64,000 bases of DNA, from NCBI GenBank assembly GCA_035772735.1, contig JASDFA010000010.1, forward strand, positions 124,969,501-125,033,500, in the 5' to 3' direction. Both the position numbers and the translations under genes were made by a program. The notes beneath the pieces are model-generated. The model made no database searches. It was not told the origin of the DNA and saw only the letters and a list, made by a program, of their open reading frames with translations. Every line of letters begins with the position of its first letter. The first letter of the stretch is position 1. Below, piece by piece: positions 12,378 through 24,412 of the stretch. The DNA is from Datura wrightii. Taxonomy: Eukaryota; Streptophyta; Magnoliopsida; Solanales; Solanaceae.

Positions 12378-14047
12378 CTAACTAACTCTCTAAGTTAAAA
12401 AATGAAAACATAAAGATAACTGATAAGGAATGGTCCTTTGGAGATGAGGACTCACCAACTGAAGATGGATGCTAACTCTGGAAATTGGCTAGTGACGGAG
12501 CTGAGTCTAAAGATCGGAGCCTGTATCATTAAATGATACAGCATAGAGTATGCGGTCAGTACATGGAGTGTACCGAGTATGCAAGGTAAGTAAAACCGCT
12601 TAAGTTAAGTAAAATCAGTAACAATGCATTTCATAAAACATAATAAAGATAAGATTCTGAGAGTAAGGCTTGCATGTTGTTTTCTGAAATCACGATCTAA
12701 ACATAACTGAACATCATAACTTAATCGAATGACCCAAAGCTGAAATCTGATAATCATGCGTAATATTGAACATTGGGTCAAACTTGCTGAAAACATAATA
12801 TCATAACTGATGCACATGCATAACTGAAATCATGAGGAACAATGGGAGACTCGTCATATAACCAACATTACATGATAGAGCTTACGTGGTCCCGACTATT
12901 ATTCTCAAGTGGGGAGAGTCTTGACTCCAAAACCATGTGGTAAGCAAATTCGGGAAAGCATAAGTCATACTTAATTGTATGGGCTTGGACAATACTTTAA
13001 CATGCTTGAATCAACTTGATTCACTTTAAAAACATGAACATAACATGGGTATTTCGAAATCATACTTTCTTCATAAATATCACATCATAGTTGAACATAT
13101 ATCTCATAGATCTCCACTTCCATATACCTTCATTGATGGACATCATAGTTTAGAAAACTTGAAAATATAATTTATAATTTAAAACATTGTAAAATCAGCC
13201 CATCAGTCATATTTCATCAATTAAAACATGCTTGGATCATACTCATAATAGAAACTTAGGGAATACATGCATTGGATTAAACCCCATAGAATCAACATGT
13301 AGGTTTTCATGAATTAGAGAGGGATTGGGCATAGGTGTGAACAATTTCACTCATTCATAACCTTACATACCTGAGAGAATCTGATTCTTACACTTTTCTG
13401 ATTGCCCAAGGAATAATTGAGGAAGAACCTTGAGAGATTGAGCTTGATCACACCTCTAGACTTCTAAACTTGCATGCATGAATTAGGCTAGGCTTAGAAT
13501 AACATAACCCTTCTTAAAACACTCCATTCTGACCTTAAAATGATGTAGTTTGGCCCTTAGGATCATAAGAATTATGAAAAAGCCCTTAATAAACTCGTAG
13601 GGAAAAACAGTATGCCGGTCCCAACAAGGGACTTGATGAGTCGTCGTCACAAGCCACGACTCGTGGTCTACAGTTATTGGCTTCACTGGAAGTTACATCA
13701 AGATCACCACCACGAGGCACTTAATGACCCATTACTGGTGACCATTACTCATGGTTACCTTGCTTCACCCTCATTGCCGAAAAGCTATTTGGGTGTCACC
13801 ACGGGCGACACCACAACTTTTGGTGTTCCCAACGAGTCGTGGTGAGGACCCGTTAAGTGCACTATCCAAACTTCTCTTCTTCCTTCGCCCATCCTTGACC
13901 ACGGATAACCTAACATATTGTGGGGTTGACCACGACTCGTGATCACACCCATGATCACCCCAAACTTCAAAATTCCAACTTAAGTCAAATACCTCACCAC
14001 GAGTCACTTAACGACTCATGGTCATCCTGAAGGGTCTCAAGATGACT

Positions 14048-14163
14048 CGTTCTGTGACCTGGTGTAGAAAATTCTATTTTCTCCATTTCAACTCCCTGAT
14101 CTGATCGTTCTGTGACCTGGTGTAGAAAATCCTATTTTCTCCGTTTCAACTCCCTGATTTTAT
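14048..14163. repeat. 58-base tandem duplication in A 5' LTR
   Basis: Two near-identical units start with CGTTCTGTGACCTGG at 14048 and 14106. The matching part of the 3' LTR (about 4460-4535) has one unit, so the duplication arose after insertion. Confidence 0.85.
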
Positions 14164-14191
14164 CTTAGGGCTTTCGGGGTATAACACTAAA

Positions 14192-15815
14192 GGGTAGTGA
14201 GATTGTGACCTAGAATACTACGGTATCACCTTTAATTATGAAGACAAAGGAGTGATGGTGCCGAGACCCTAGCCTAGTACAGCCCAGAGACAAGGCCAGC
14301 AGGGAGTCGTCGGCCTTTGAGATAATAGGGGGAGGAGTTTGAGACCCAGAGGTTGACTCTGCATTACAAATATGATAGGGCTTCGTTAGTAGATTGTAGC
14401 AAAGGTGCACCATGTCCGTTATTCGCTCCACCCGGGTTTGATGTACATCAGGTCATAACAAACAAAAAGATTTAGTGGGGGTGCGGGAAGAAGGAGAGGA
14501 ATTGTTGAGCTATAGCATGGTACTCCAATTGCCAGCAAGTAAAGGTTGGACACCAGGACCATGTTAGGCTAACTCAGGAGATAGTCATGCCTGCATGAAA
14601 TCTGGAAGTATCCAATACGAATTTACTTATAGATTTACCTCATACCAGGCATAAATTTGACCCTACTTGAGTCAGTATTGGAGGGCTAAGGGAATCGACT
14701 CATTTCTTGCCGGTCAGAATTACGTTTCAGCTAAAGAATATGCAGAGCTAAATACTAAAGAGATATTCTTGCTACATGATGTCTTAGCTTCTACCAAAGT
14801 CTGACAGAGGGGCACCACTCGCAGCTAGGTTTTAGAAAGGATTTCAGAATGGATTGGGACATAAGTTAAGTTGATTATAACATCTTGTCCATAGATGAAT
14901 GGTCAAGTAGAGCACACAATTCAGACGCCCGAATACGCGTTATGGTAAGAAGTTCAGGTCCCCTATATGATGGCCTGAAGTAGGTAAGTCAGGGATAACT
15001 AAACTGGGCATACTACATTAGTCGGGGAGGAAAAGTTAAACTTATTAGAAGATATGAACCGGTAGCCAAGGTTGTCAGAAGTCCTATTCTAACGTATGAC
15101 ATGGAGAGTTAGTGATTGAAGCAATGATCGGGTATTCCTGGAAATTTCTCCAATGAAGAGCGTTATGAGATCTGACAAGAAGGGCAAGCCCAACCCTAGA
15201 TTCACTAAGTTATATCGGATCCTACAGAAAATTGACCAAGTGGCAATGAGATAGAGTTGCCTTCAGGGCTAGGATATGTTCATCAACACTATGCAAGCAC
15301 ATAAGGAATCTTTCTTGGGTTATCCCAGTCGAGGATGCTCAGGTCACAGAAGAGTCGAATCGTCCCATGAGAATACTCTAATAGTTATACTAGATTGGCA
15401 GGTCCGTAGGGGCAATCTTAAGAACCAAAGTTGTAGCTTAGTAAAGTCTTATGGAGGAATAGAAAGGTAGAAGAGATGACTTGAGAAGCTGACGATGACA
15501 TTAGGTCTAGAATCCACACTTATTCCAGTTTGACCAAGATTGTATAGTTGAGGTGAGATTGTTGTTAAGCAATTGTGTTGTTCCTTATAATATCAATATT
15601 GTTCAGCTACTTGCTTTTATGATATGGAGATATGTTATATCATTCCTTGTAGCATCCTGTGAGACGCCTATATTGGACTTTTCTGCGTTTCAAGTCTTCA
15701 GATAGTCCATATTACAAAGGAGACTCTGCCAGAATTTTTCTGGCAATAGTTAAAGGAATTGAGTCTCTTAAGCTTAAGATTACATTCTAGGATGAATGTT
15801 CCTAATGGGAGATGA
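14192..15815 (+). pseudogene. Element Z degenerate interior (right part): integrase and chromodomain remnant
   Basis: The first ~680 bases show nothing recognisable. Near 14895-14925 the + strand reads NGQVEHTIQT, the DGQ-E-TIQT segment around the catalytic Glu of integrase. Around 15150-15250 it reads KSVMRSDKKGKPNPRF then YRILQKIDQVA, the GPY-type C-terminal region. Around 15385-15440 ILDWQVRR marks a decayed chromodomain. This assigns Z to the Tekay/Del chromoviruses like A and B. No frame is intact. Most gag, protease and RT sequence is missing between 1054 and here even after A is removed. Confidence 0.72.
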
Positions 15816-15878
15816 TGTTACACCCCCTAGGTTTCTAATGTTTAGCTGATGCATGCATACGTATGTTGAAAGTTTTGG
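15816..15878 (+). repeat. Element Z 3' LTR, first 63 bases
   Basis: TGTTACACCCCCTAGG begins directly after a purine-rich CCTAATGGGAGATGA tract. The LTR is broken after 63 bases by block B and continues at 42647. Confidence 0.78.
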
Positions 15879-18078
15879 TGTAATACCCCGAAAACCATAA
15901 GATCAGACCCGAGGATTGAAACGGAGAAAATAGGATTTTCTGCACCAGGTCATAGGACGAGTTGTCCAGTGACCTGTGAGGTGCACCATGAGTCATCAGG
16001 TGACTCTTGGAGTGGAGGGTAGACTTGGTTGGATTTTTGAATTAGGGGCTAACCAAGGGTTAAGCCACAAGGCGTGGTTAGCACCACGAGTCGTTAAGTT
16101 GGTTGTAGTCAAGAGTTTGACTTGGATGTTGAAGGTATAACAGTTCTCCCAATGACTAGTCACCACGAGTCACCTTGACCGGTGATGATAAGCTTCCAGA
16201 GCTGACAATGAGAGTACACCATAAGTCGTGGTCCTTGACGACGAGTCATCCAATACCTCGTTGGGACTAGCGGTGTGTATTTTCCTATTCCTAAGTTCCT
16301 AAGACCTAAAATACGTCATTTTAAGCTAGGATAGGTGTTTGAAGAGGGTTTAACTCATTCTAATCCTATTCCTCTCCATGCATGCAAGCGTAGTAGTTTC
16401 TAAGGGTGATCAAGCTTAGGATTCATCAAGTTCTTCCCAAAATTCCTTTGGGAACTGAAGAGGGTTGTGTAATCAGAATTTTCCAGGTATGTAGGGTTAT
16501 GAATGGGTGTATCCATCTACTCCTATTCCCAATCCCTCTTCAATTTCATGTGATTTCTATGTTGATAAATATATGGGGTTTTAACCCAACCTGTGAATTC
16601 TCTAAGTATCTATTATGGGTATTCTCTATGCATGTTTCTAATGTTGAATTATGATTCATGGGCATCTTCTATAATGTTTTTAATTACAAATTATGATTTC
16701 AAAGTTCTACAAATAAGATGCCCATCTATGGGAGTTCATGAAAAGATGAGATTATGATCCATGCTTCTAGTTATGATGAGATGTTCATGATGAAAGTATG
16801 ATTTCGAATTAGCCATATCTATTTTCATGTTTTGAGTAATCAAAGTCTATTTCAAGCATGCTTAAGTATTGGACAAGCCCATATGATCAAGTATGTTTTA
16901 GGATTTATCTAAATTTTTCATGTTATTAGCTTACCACATGGTTTTGGAATCTAGACTCCCACTCTTGATTAGCTTATGGTTTGGTTTGAGCCAAGGCTCG
17001 TCATGTTATGCTTTTAGAATATGTATGCCATGTCATGATTCAGCTTCTTCACTAGAAGATGGTCAACTTCATTTAAAAATAATGGAGAGTATATGCATGT
17101 TTTTAGGAGTAGTGTCTAGCACCGAGTAGGCTAAGGGTTAGTCAACCCTATGCCTCAGAACTACATGCCAAAGTAGGTATGTTCAGATTATTTGGGACCT
17201 CCCTTGTAAGCTTCCCCTGCCCCCAAGGGGCCTTCATGTTGATATTGCTATCATGGTAGCATCCTTAGCCCAAGAAAAGCTTTGGATGGCTCTGCCCGCT
17301 TGGGTGTAATAGTCAGGACCACGTAAGCTCTATGGTGGCAATGTCAGTTATATGACGAGTCTCCCATTGTTCCTCATGATTTCAGTTATGCATGCTCATC
17401 AGTTAATATTATGTTTTCAAGCAGGGTTGACCCAATGTTCAATTTGTTTTATGATTATCAATTTTTAGCTTTGGGTCATTTGATTCAGTTATGATATTTA
17501 GTTATGCTTAAGTCATGTCAGCAGATATTAGCATTCAAGCCCTACTCTTAGACTCTTATGATGAAATATTTATGATATGCATGATCTCTGATTTTACGTA
17601 CTTAGAGGTTTTATTTACCCTGCATACTCGGTACATTCCACGTACTGACTGCATACAATATGTTGTATCATTTCATGATATAGGCTCCGACATTCAGGCT
17701 CAGTCCCGCTGCTAACCATATCTTCAGTGTTAGCGTCTTCCTGTCAGAGTTGGTGAGTCCTCCTCTTTCGAGAGCCCTTCTTTTCAGTTATACTAGTATT
17801 TTTAGTTTCAGACTTTAGTGAGTTAGTTGGGATCTTTTCCCATCACCTCGTCAGTAGTAGAGGCTTATCAGACATAGTATGTATCCAACTTCAGACTTGT
17901 GTGATGTATTCAATTATTTGATGCTATCAGATTTTTAGACTTTTGCTATGTTATATGTTAGATTCCCGCATTTAAAAATGTTGAGCTTAGATGTTATGTT
18001 CATGTCACGGGTCGACTTGAAGCCTTTTGGGGTTTTTTGTCCCATGTCTCAATCCGAGCCTATGTTCGGGTCATAACA
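15879..18078 (+). repeat. Block B LTR 1
   Basis: This 2,200-base LTR runs from TGTAATACCCCGAAA to GGTCATAACA. The first ~400 bases contain repeated ACGAGTCGT-type near-palindromes (for example CACCACGAGTCGTTAAG near 16080). It is about as long as LTR 2 (2,239) and LTR 3 (2,225) but clearly diverged from both, so the block is old. Confidence 0.9.
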
Positions 18079-18083
18079 AACTT

Positions 18084-18094
18084 TATATCAGAGC
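18084..18094 (+). other. Primer binding site of B interior 1 (decayed)
   Basis: TATATCAGAGC lies six bases after LTR 1, compared with GGTATCAGAGC at the same place after LTR 2. Two bases have changed. Confidence 0.65.
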
Positions 18095-18279
18095 ATTTGG
18101 TTTTAAAGTGTTCTAGGGTGTCTGAAACCCGCGTTAAGTAGAGTCTTTTTCATGGGTGTGAAGCACACTACACTTATGACGAAGAGGCTACAAAACATTT
18201 TAGAAATGTTCCTTTCTTTCATAATCTATGTCGTGTGACTCTCTACCTTCTGACTCGTGTTATATGCATTTGCAGAATC

Positions 18280-19365
18280 ATGCCTCCTTGCCAAGTTAAC
18301 AGAAGAAGAAATGGAAATGAAAATGGCCATGAGAATGGCAAAAGAGATGAGCACCAGCAGGCCCCACCAGCCCCCGAGGATCATGTGCCCGAGTAGGTTG
18401 CCCACACAGAGTTTAGGGCAGCCATATAGATGCTAGCTTAGGCTTTAACCGCCCAAGTCAACCAACAGGATATAGCGCGTGTCACTCAAAATAGGAATGG
18501 GGTAGTGGTGAGAGTTAGAGATTTACTGAGGATGAACCCTCCGGAGTTTCTCGGATCAAAGGTGGAACATGATCCTCATGAGTTTATTGATGAAGTTCTG
18601 AAGATCATCCAGATCATAGGAGTGACCGGGGAGGAGTGCGCAGAATTAACCTCATATTTGTTGAAAGGGGTTGCACACATCTGGTTCAGGCAATGGAAAG
18701 ATAGTAGGACAGTTGGAGCAGGCCCCATTGGTTGGGATGAGTTCCATACCATATTTTTGGATCGGTTCTTCCCTCGTGAGATGAGGGAGATTAAAGCAGT
18801 TGTGTTTGTGAACCTAAGTTAGGGTAATATGATGGTTCAGGAGTATGCTTTGGAGTTCACTTACTTGTCCAAGTATGCACCTGAGATGGTGATAGATCAG
18901 GGAGCCCGAGTGAGTCAGTTCGTGCATGGGATAGCATACTACTTGGTCAAAGATTGCCGGACTACGATGCTTCATCTGGACATTGTCTTTCCCCAGATAG
19001 TTCTCTATGTCCAGCAGATAGAGGTAGTACAAGTAAGTGAGCAGGAGAGAGAGGCCTAGAGGGCCAGGACTGATAGCTTTAGATTCTCTTAGTAGAGACC
19101 TGGTTGTGGGCACCATCAGCAGTCCCACCAAAGATCATCAGCCCCAGTGCTGTTAGCTATAAGTGTGCCATCCAGATCCAGGCGCGACCAAAGGGGACGA
19201 GAATCAGGCTCTCGAGGGCATGGGAACAGACCCGTAGAGTCCATCATCCTAGAGTGTGGCAGGTGTTGCCGGAGACACACCAGTCAGTTTTAGTTGGTTC
19301 AGGTGCTGGTTTTTGGTGTGGGAAGCCCGAACATATGCTCAGAGATTGTCCAACAGCCAAATAGG
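18280..19365 (+). pseudogene. B interior 1 gag remnant
   Basis: The ATG at 18280 opens MPPCQVNRRRNGNENGHENG, the gag start of this family. The core at 18505-18820 has FLGSKVEHDPHEFIDEV, HIWFRQWKDSRTVGAGP and FLDRFFPREMRE. It continues after a stop as MVQEYALEFTYLSKYAPE. The C-terminal basic region (SVPSRSRRDQRGRE near 19160) leads to a damaged zinc knuckle. In-frame stops occur in the first 50 codons, after VNLS near 18820, and near 19060. In live elements gag forms the cytoplasmic particle and binds RNA through the knuckle. Confidence 0.88.
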
Positions 19366-19509
19366 GCCATGATAGGGGCCAAGGCCTAGCCACTAGCTCA
19401 GCAGCCTTACCAGCATGCTCAACTCAACAGGATGCGCCCACTAGTGCAGGTGGTGGTCAGTGCCAGAACAGATTCTATGTCGTATCATCTCATCAAAAGC
19501 AGGATCTCT

Positions 19510-21345
19510 CCCCAATTGTAGTCACTGGTATGTTATGAGTATTTCACCTTGATGTATATGCATTATTAGATCCAGGGACTACTTTATCTTTTGTGATACC
19601 CTATGTTGCTAGTTTTTCAGAGTCAATCCCAAAATCCTATCAAAACCCTTCTCAGTCTCTACTCCAGTCGGTGATTCAGTTATAGCTCGATGGGTATATA
19701 GAAAATGCCTTGTCACAGTCCTTCAGAAAGTCACCTCAACAGATTTAGTAGAGCTAGCCATGACAGATTTTGATTTTATCTTTGGTATGGAAGCTACATG
19801 CATGTTATACCTCAGTAAATTGTAGAACCTGTGCAGTAGAGTTTCAATATTTGGGTTAGCCATTCCTAGAGTGGAATGGTAGTTTAGCTATGCCTGTAGG
19901 TCGCTTTATTTCCTACCTTAAGGCCAGAAAGATGATTTCTAAGGGTTGTGTGTACCATCTAGTTAGGGTTAAGGATGCTACTTCTGAAACCTCAACTATC
20001 CAATTAGTTCCTATAGTGTGTAAATATCTAGAAGTGTTTCCAGATGATTTACCAGGAATTTCTCCTGAGCAGGAGATCAATTTTGGTATTGACCTTCTTC
20101 CCGATATGCAGCCTATATCTATTCCTCCTAATAGAATGGCTCCAATTGAGATAAAGGAGTTGAAAGAGAAGTTGAAGGACCTATTAGACAAGGGTTTCAT
20201 TACACCTAGAAAATCCCCGTGGCATGCACCAGTGCTCTTTGTTCGAAAGAAAGGTGGTTCCTTTCGAATGTGCATTGACTATCGACAATTGAACAAGGTT
20301 ACAATAAAGAACAGGTATCCCCTCTCCAGGATTGATGATTTATTTGACCAACTTCAGGGTGCTAAGTCCTTTTAGAAGATAGACCTTAGATTTGGATACC
20401 ATCAACTTAGGGTTCGGGAGAGTGACATTCCGAAGATAGCCTTTAGGACTCGGTATGGTCACTATGAGTTTGTAGTTATGTCTTTTGGACTAACGAATGC
20501 TCCTGCAGCTTTTATGGATTTGATGAACAGGGTCTTCAATCCATATTTGGACATGTTCGTGATTGTGTTCATAGATGGCATTCTCATATACTCTCGGAGC
20601 AAGGAGGAGCATGCCGCTCATTTAAGGGTGGTTCTACAGACTCTGAAGGATCGCTAGTTATATGCTAAGTTTAGCAAGTGTGAGTTTTGGCTAGATTCAG
20701 TAGCATTTTTGGGTCATGTGGTGTCAAGTGAGGGTGTACAGGTGGACTCCCAAAAGATAGAAGCAGTGAAGAATTGGCTGAGACCAGTTAATCCTTTGAA
20801 TATCAGGAGTTTCTTAGGTTTAGATTTGTTACTATCGGAGGTTTGTTGAAGGATTTTCATCCATTGCAGCATCGTTGACTAAGTTGACCCAGAATAAAGT
20901 GAAGTTTCAATGGTCGGAGGCTTGTGAGAACAGCTTCCAAGAGTTGAAGACTTGACTCACCTCAGCACCATTATTGACCCTACCTGAGGGTATGAATGGG
21001 TTTTTGGTATATTGTGATGCCTCAAGGATCGCTCTTGGTTGTGTATTAATACAACACGGTAAAGTTATAGCCTATGATTTCAGGCAGCTGAAAGTCCATG
21101 AAAAGAACTATCCAACTCATGACCTCAAGTTGGTAGTATTTGCCTTGAAGATTTGGAGGCACTATCTATACGGGGTCCAATGGGATGTGTTTACGGACCA
21201 CAAAAGACTATAGTACGTGTTTACCCAAAATAATCTAAATCTACATCAGAGAAGGTGGTTGGAGCTTCTCAAAGATTATGATATGAGTTTCCTTTACCTT
21301 CCGGGCAAGGCTAATGTGGTGATAGACGCTCTTAGCAGGATTTCT
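19510..21345 (+). pseudogene. B interior 1 protease, reverse transcriptase and RNase H remnant
   Basis: The protease is near 19545-19780 (VYALLDPGTT active-site segment). Reverse transcriptase spans about 19890-20830 with the conserved order: EINFGIDLLPDMQPI, KGFITPRKSPWHAPVLFVRK, MCIDYRQLNKVTIKNRYPL, FRTRYGHYEFVVMSFGLTN, MDLMNRVF. The catalytic box reads FIDGILIYS near 20571, so the second Asp of FIDD is Gly and polymerase activity would be lost. RNase H (20974-21215) has YCDAS and FTDHK, but the usual HDLEL motif is HDLKL, which loses the catalytic Glu. Stops lie at about 20374 and 20655 and a small deletion near 20825. Confidence 0.88.
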
Positions 21346-22839
21346 ATGGAGAGAGTGATCTATGTAGTTGAGGAGAGGAAGGAGTTGGTAAAGGATGTGC
21401 ATCGGCTTGCATGGCTGGGAGTTCGTCTTGTTGACTTGGTAGATGGGGGTATTATTAATGGATCAGAATCATCTTTGGTGACCGAGATCAAAGCCAGACA
21501 AGATGAGGATCCTATTCTTGTAAAGTTGAAGGAAGCCATTCGAAATCAGAAAGTGGAGGTCTTCTCCTAAGAGGGAGATGGTGTACGTCGAAATCAGGGT
21601 CATTTGTGTGTACCAAAATTTGATGACTTGAGGGAGTGGATGTTGCATGAGGCACATTGTTCCAGATATTCTATACATCCAGGTGTCACCAAGATGTACC
21701 ATGACCTATGGAAAGTCTATTGGTGGAATGGCATAAAGAAGGACATAGCAGAGTTTGTGGCGAAGTGTTCGAATTGTGAACAGCTGAAGGTTGAGCATCA
21801 AATACCTGGACGTGTTCTTCAATACATTAGCATTCCTACTTGGAAGTAGGAGGAAAATGGACTTCATTACATGTTGCTTCACACTCGTCGGCAGTATGAC
21901 TCTATTTGGGTGGTTGTAGGTAGGTTGACTAAGGCTGCTCATTTCCTACCGGTCAAAACTACTGATTCAGTGGAGGATTATGCTAAGTTGTACAATTAGG
22001 AGTTAGTTGGGTTGCACGGAATTCCTTTGTCCATCATATCAGATAGAGATACTCAGTTTACCTCCCAGTTTTGGAGATCGTTTCAGAAGTGACTTGGTAC
22101 TTATCAAGCTTAGCACAGCATTTCACCCGCAAATAGATGGTCAGGCTGAACCGACCATTCAGACTCGTGAGGATATGTTGAGAGCATATGTGATTGATTT
22201 CAAACGTAGTTGGGATGATCATTTACCTCTCATCGAGTTTGCATATAACAATAGTTAACATTCCAACATTCAGATGGCTCCGTTTGAGGCTCTTTATGGG
22301 CGTAGGTGTAAATCACCTATTGGTTGGTTTGAGGTCGGTGCAGAAACATTGATAGGTCCAGATTCGGATCATGAGGCTATGGAGAAGGTCCAACTTATAA
22401 GGGAAAGGTTGAAAACAGCTTAGATTCGTCAAAAGTCCTATGCGGATGGGAGAAGGGGAGAACTTGAGTTTGAAGTTGATGATTGGGTGTTTATTAAGGT
22501 ATCTCCTATGAAGGGAGTGATGAGATTTAAAAAGATGGGGAAGCTCAGTCCCTGTTATGTTAGTCTATACCGGATTGTGAGACAGTTTGGCAAGCCGGCC
22601 TACGAGTTAGACTTTCCCTTAGAACTGGCTTCATTACATCCAGTGTTTCATGTGTCACTTTTGAAAAATTGCATGGGTGATCCAGCTTTGGTTATCCCGG
22701 TGGAGAGCGTGAGTGTGGAGGATAGTCTTAGCTATGAGGAGAATTCGGTGGAAATACTTGATCGTCAGGTTTGAAAGCTAAGAAATAAAGAAGTGGCCTC
22801 AGTTAAGGTTCTGTGGAGGAACTAACATGTTGAGGTAGC
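21346..22839 (+). pseudogene. B interior 1 integrase and chromodomain remnant (5' part)
   Basis: The zinc region shows HEAHCSRYSIHPG and CSNCEQLKVEH (about 21650-21790). The core shows DSIWVVVGRLTKAAHFLPVK, with Gly where the first catalytic Asp region usually ends VVD, and IISDRDTQFTSQFW (about 22030-22075). The distal region DGQAEPTIQT and LPLIEFAYNNS follows a frameshift near 22085. GPY-like sequence and chromodomain start follow (VEILDRQV then KLRNKEVASVKVLWRN). The chromodomain is cut at 22839 by element C and resumes at 32761. Confidence 0.87.
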
Positions 22840-24271
22840 TGATCTTGGGCAGATTTATATGCCCAAGTGATACTCAAACGTATCATTTTCGTCTTGTTTG
22901 TTGTGCAATGTGTATATATTCTCATGTAGTTGGTAATAAAATGTGAATTTATACTAACCAACATGATTAGCATTTGTTTTGCAGGTAAATATGATTTTTA
23001 GGAGCTAAAATGTGTGTTGGAACAATATCGGAGTTGGACTCGGATGCGAGCGTGGAAAAGACATTGGAATGCACAAAGTATAGGGGCTCCGCGATGGAGC
23101 CGTGCCACGCTACCATCGCGGAGGTACACTGCCTGGAGAGGAAATTAAATGGCAAATTCCAGTGTGGCCTCGCGACAGCTCCGTTGCACGAAGATAGGCC
23201 TCCGCGTTGGCCTCCGTGCCACATTGAGGCTAATTTACCAGACCCTAGATTTCCAGTGAAGGTCCGCGTCCACGCCGTGTCACGGAGGCAGTGCTCCGCG
23301 ATGGCCTCCGTGAAACGTTGCTTGTTATTCCGGGAAAAATTTCCCACTAGTATAAATAGCACACTTAGGTTTATTTTAATTAGTTCAGACTTGGTGGAGC
23401 TAGGACGTGGGTTAGAAGCAGTTGAGGGACGAAAAAGCTAAGGGATTTCTTCTCTTCCTTTCTTCTTTCTATCAATTGTATGCATGATTTACACTTGTTT
23501 TAGGATGATCATCCACAAATGAGTGGCTAATTCTCTTCCTTGCTGAGGTTATGAACATTTGTGATGAATTTTGATTATTAATTTTATGGTTTTCTTCTTC
23601 TTCTTCTATGTTGTTCTATTAATTCTTGTTTCTACTGCATTAGTGTGTGTCCGACATTAATGTACATCTAAAAAGTCCAATTTCACTCGAGAGAGCAAGA
23701 AATTGGAAAGTTGTGAATTAATAGGGTATTGTTCATAACTTGATTTGGGAAAATTGGGTTTTGATGTGCTTTCCTGATAGAAATATACTTGAAAGCCGTA
23801 TAAGTCAATTTAGGAACCGGAATTGTATTGCTAGGTCATAAATTGCATTTGATCACAGAAATGTAGACGGATGGTTTATGATTCTAAAGTGAAATTAAAT
23901 ACGAGAGTTTTAATTTCTAGGCTACTGTTCTTGGCTAGCAACATGAAGAAGAGATTAACCAAATTATTATTATAATCGAATTCATTACTTGTTCTTAACC
24001 TTGGCATGCTCATATCCATAGTTTAAATTCACAGTAAATAATTGTTAATAGTTTTAGTATATATATATTTTATAAACAAAAACTTATTTAACTGTTGGTT
24101 ACGCTGTTGTTAGCATAATTAGAAGTAAGATAAGAATATAGTGTACTTAGGCAATTTTACTTATCCTGAGTCTCCTTGGATCGATACTTGGCTTACTTAG
24201 CCACTTTATTACTTGTTTGACCACGTGCACTTGCGTGTCAGTTTTTACCCATAGCAAACACAGCCCGAACA
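22840..24271 (+). repeat. Element C 5' LTR
   Basis: This 1,432-base LTR runs from TGATCTTGGGCAG to CCCGAACA. It has three hairpin modules at 23087-23320, a TATA box at 23351, and a T-rich 3' half with a TATATATA run near 24060. An open frame at 23010-23441 crosses the hairpins and is present in both LTRs. It lies mostly upstream of the TATA box and is not likely to be translated. Confidence 0.93.
23087..23358 (+). promoter_or_regulatory. Element C LTR promoter: stacked hairpins and TATA box
   Basis: Inverted repeat 1 is perfect over 11 bases: CTCCGCGATGG at 23087-23097 and its complement at 23113-23123. Repeat 2 uses CGTGGCAC/GTGCCACG arms around 23165-23222. Repeat 3 pairs CCGTGTCACGGAGG (23275-23288) with CCTCCGTGAAACGTTG (23305-23320), one base off in this copy and better matched in the 3' LTR at 31790-31805. 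TATAAATA follows at 23351-23358, then GCACACTTAGGTTTATTTT. The last hairpin, TATA box and downstream bases match solo LTR S. Confidence 0.75.
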
Positions 24272-24277
24272 AGTTTT

Positions 24278-24295
24278 TGGCGCCGTTGCCGGGGA
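24278..24295 (+). other. Element C primer binding site (Asp-tRNA type)
   Basis: TGGCGCCGTTGCCGGGGA lies six bases after the LTR. It is complementary to the 3' end of plant Asp tRNA and is typical of Athila-lineage elements. Confidence 0.85.
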
Positions 24296-24412
24296 GACAA
24301 GGCAATTGGTGAAATTGTGATAAGTGTAAATTTACTGTATTGTTGTTTTATTTTCTTAAGTGTTAACAACTTGGTCTTAGCCTGTATTTTGCAGATTTGA
24401 TTTCTGTGAACA

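Larger units (their letters stand above)
9558..14186 (-). repeat. Element A 5' LTR, split by solo LTR S
   Basis: LTR segments 9558-9801 and 12378-14186 together match the 3' LTR at 2248-4553. The LTR starts with TGTTATACC (minus strand at 14186) and ends TGTCACG in plus orientation at 9558. Relative to the 3' copy it lacks about 330 bases at the point near 12918, where 'gtggggagag' jumps to 'tcttgactcc'. The near-palindrome CCACGACTCGTGG lies at 13654-13666. Confidence 0.88.
2243..14191 (-). mobile_element. Element A: complete, dead Tekay/Del-type chromovirus with target duplications
   Basis: The Ty3/gypsy element runs right to left. Outer ends are TGTCACG at 2248 and the complement of TGTTATACC ending at 14186. 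They are flanked by the direct 5-base duplication CTAAA (2243-2247 and 14187-14191). In element orientation the order is 5' LTR, primer site, gag, protease, reverse transcriptase, RNase H, integrase, chromodomain, polypurine tract, 3' LTR. The span is 11,939 bases, about 9.36 kb once nested solo LTR S and its duplication are discounted. All reading frames carry stops and frameshifts, so it cannot move on its own. Its insertion split element Z. Confidence 0.92.

Noticed and set aside
19913..20275. 120-codon minus-strand frame in B interior 1
   Set aside because: It is antisense to the reverse transcriptase N-terminal region.
23010..23441. 143-codon open frame in both LTRs of C (also 31495-31926), and a 131-codon frame on the opposite strand
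   Set aside because: They cross the GC-rich hairpins upstream of and across the TATA box, are open because of local composition, and resemble no protein I know. Presence in both LTRs reflects LTR duplication.
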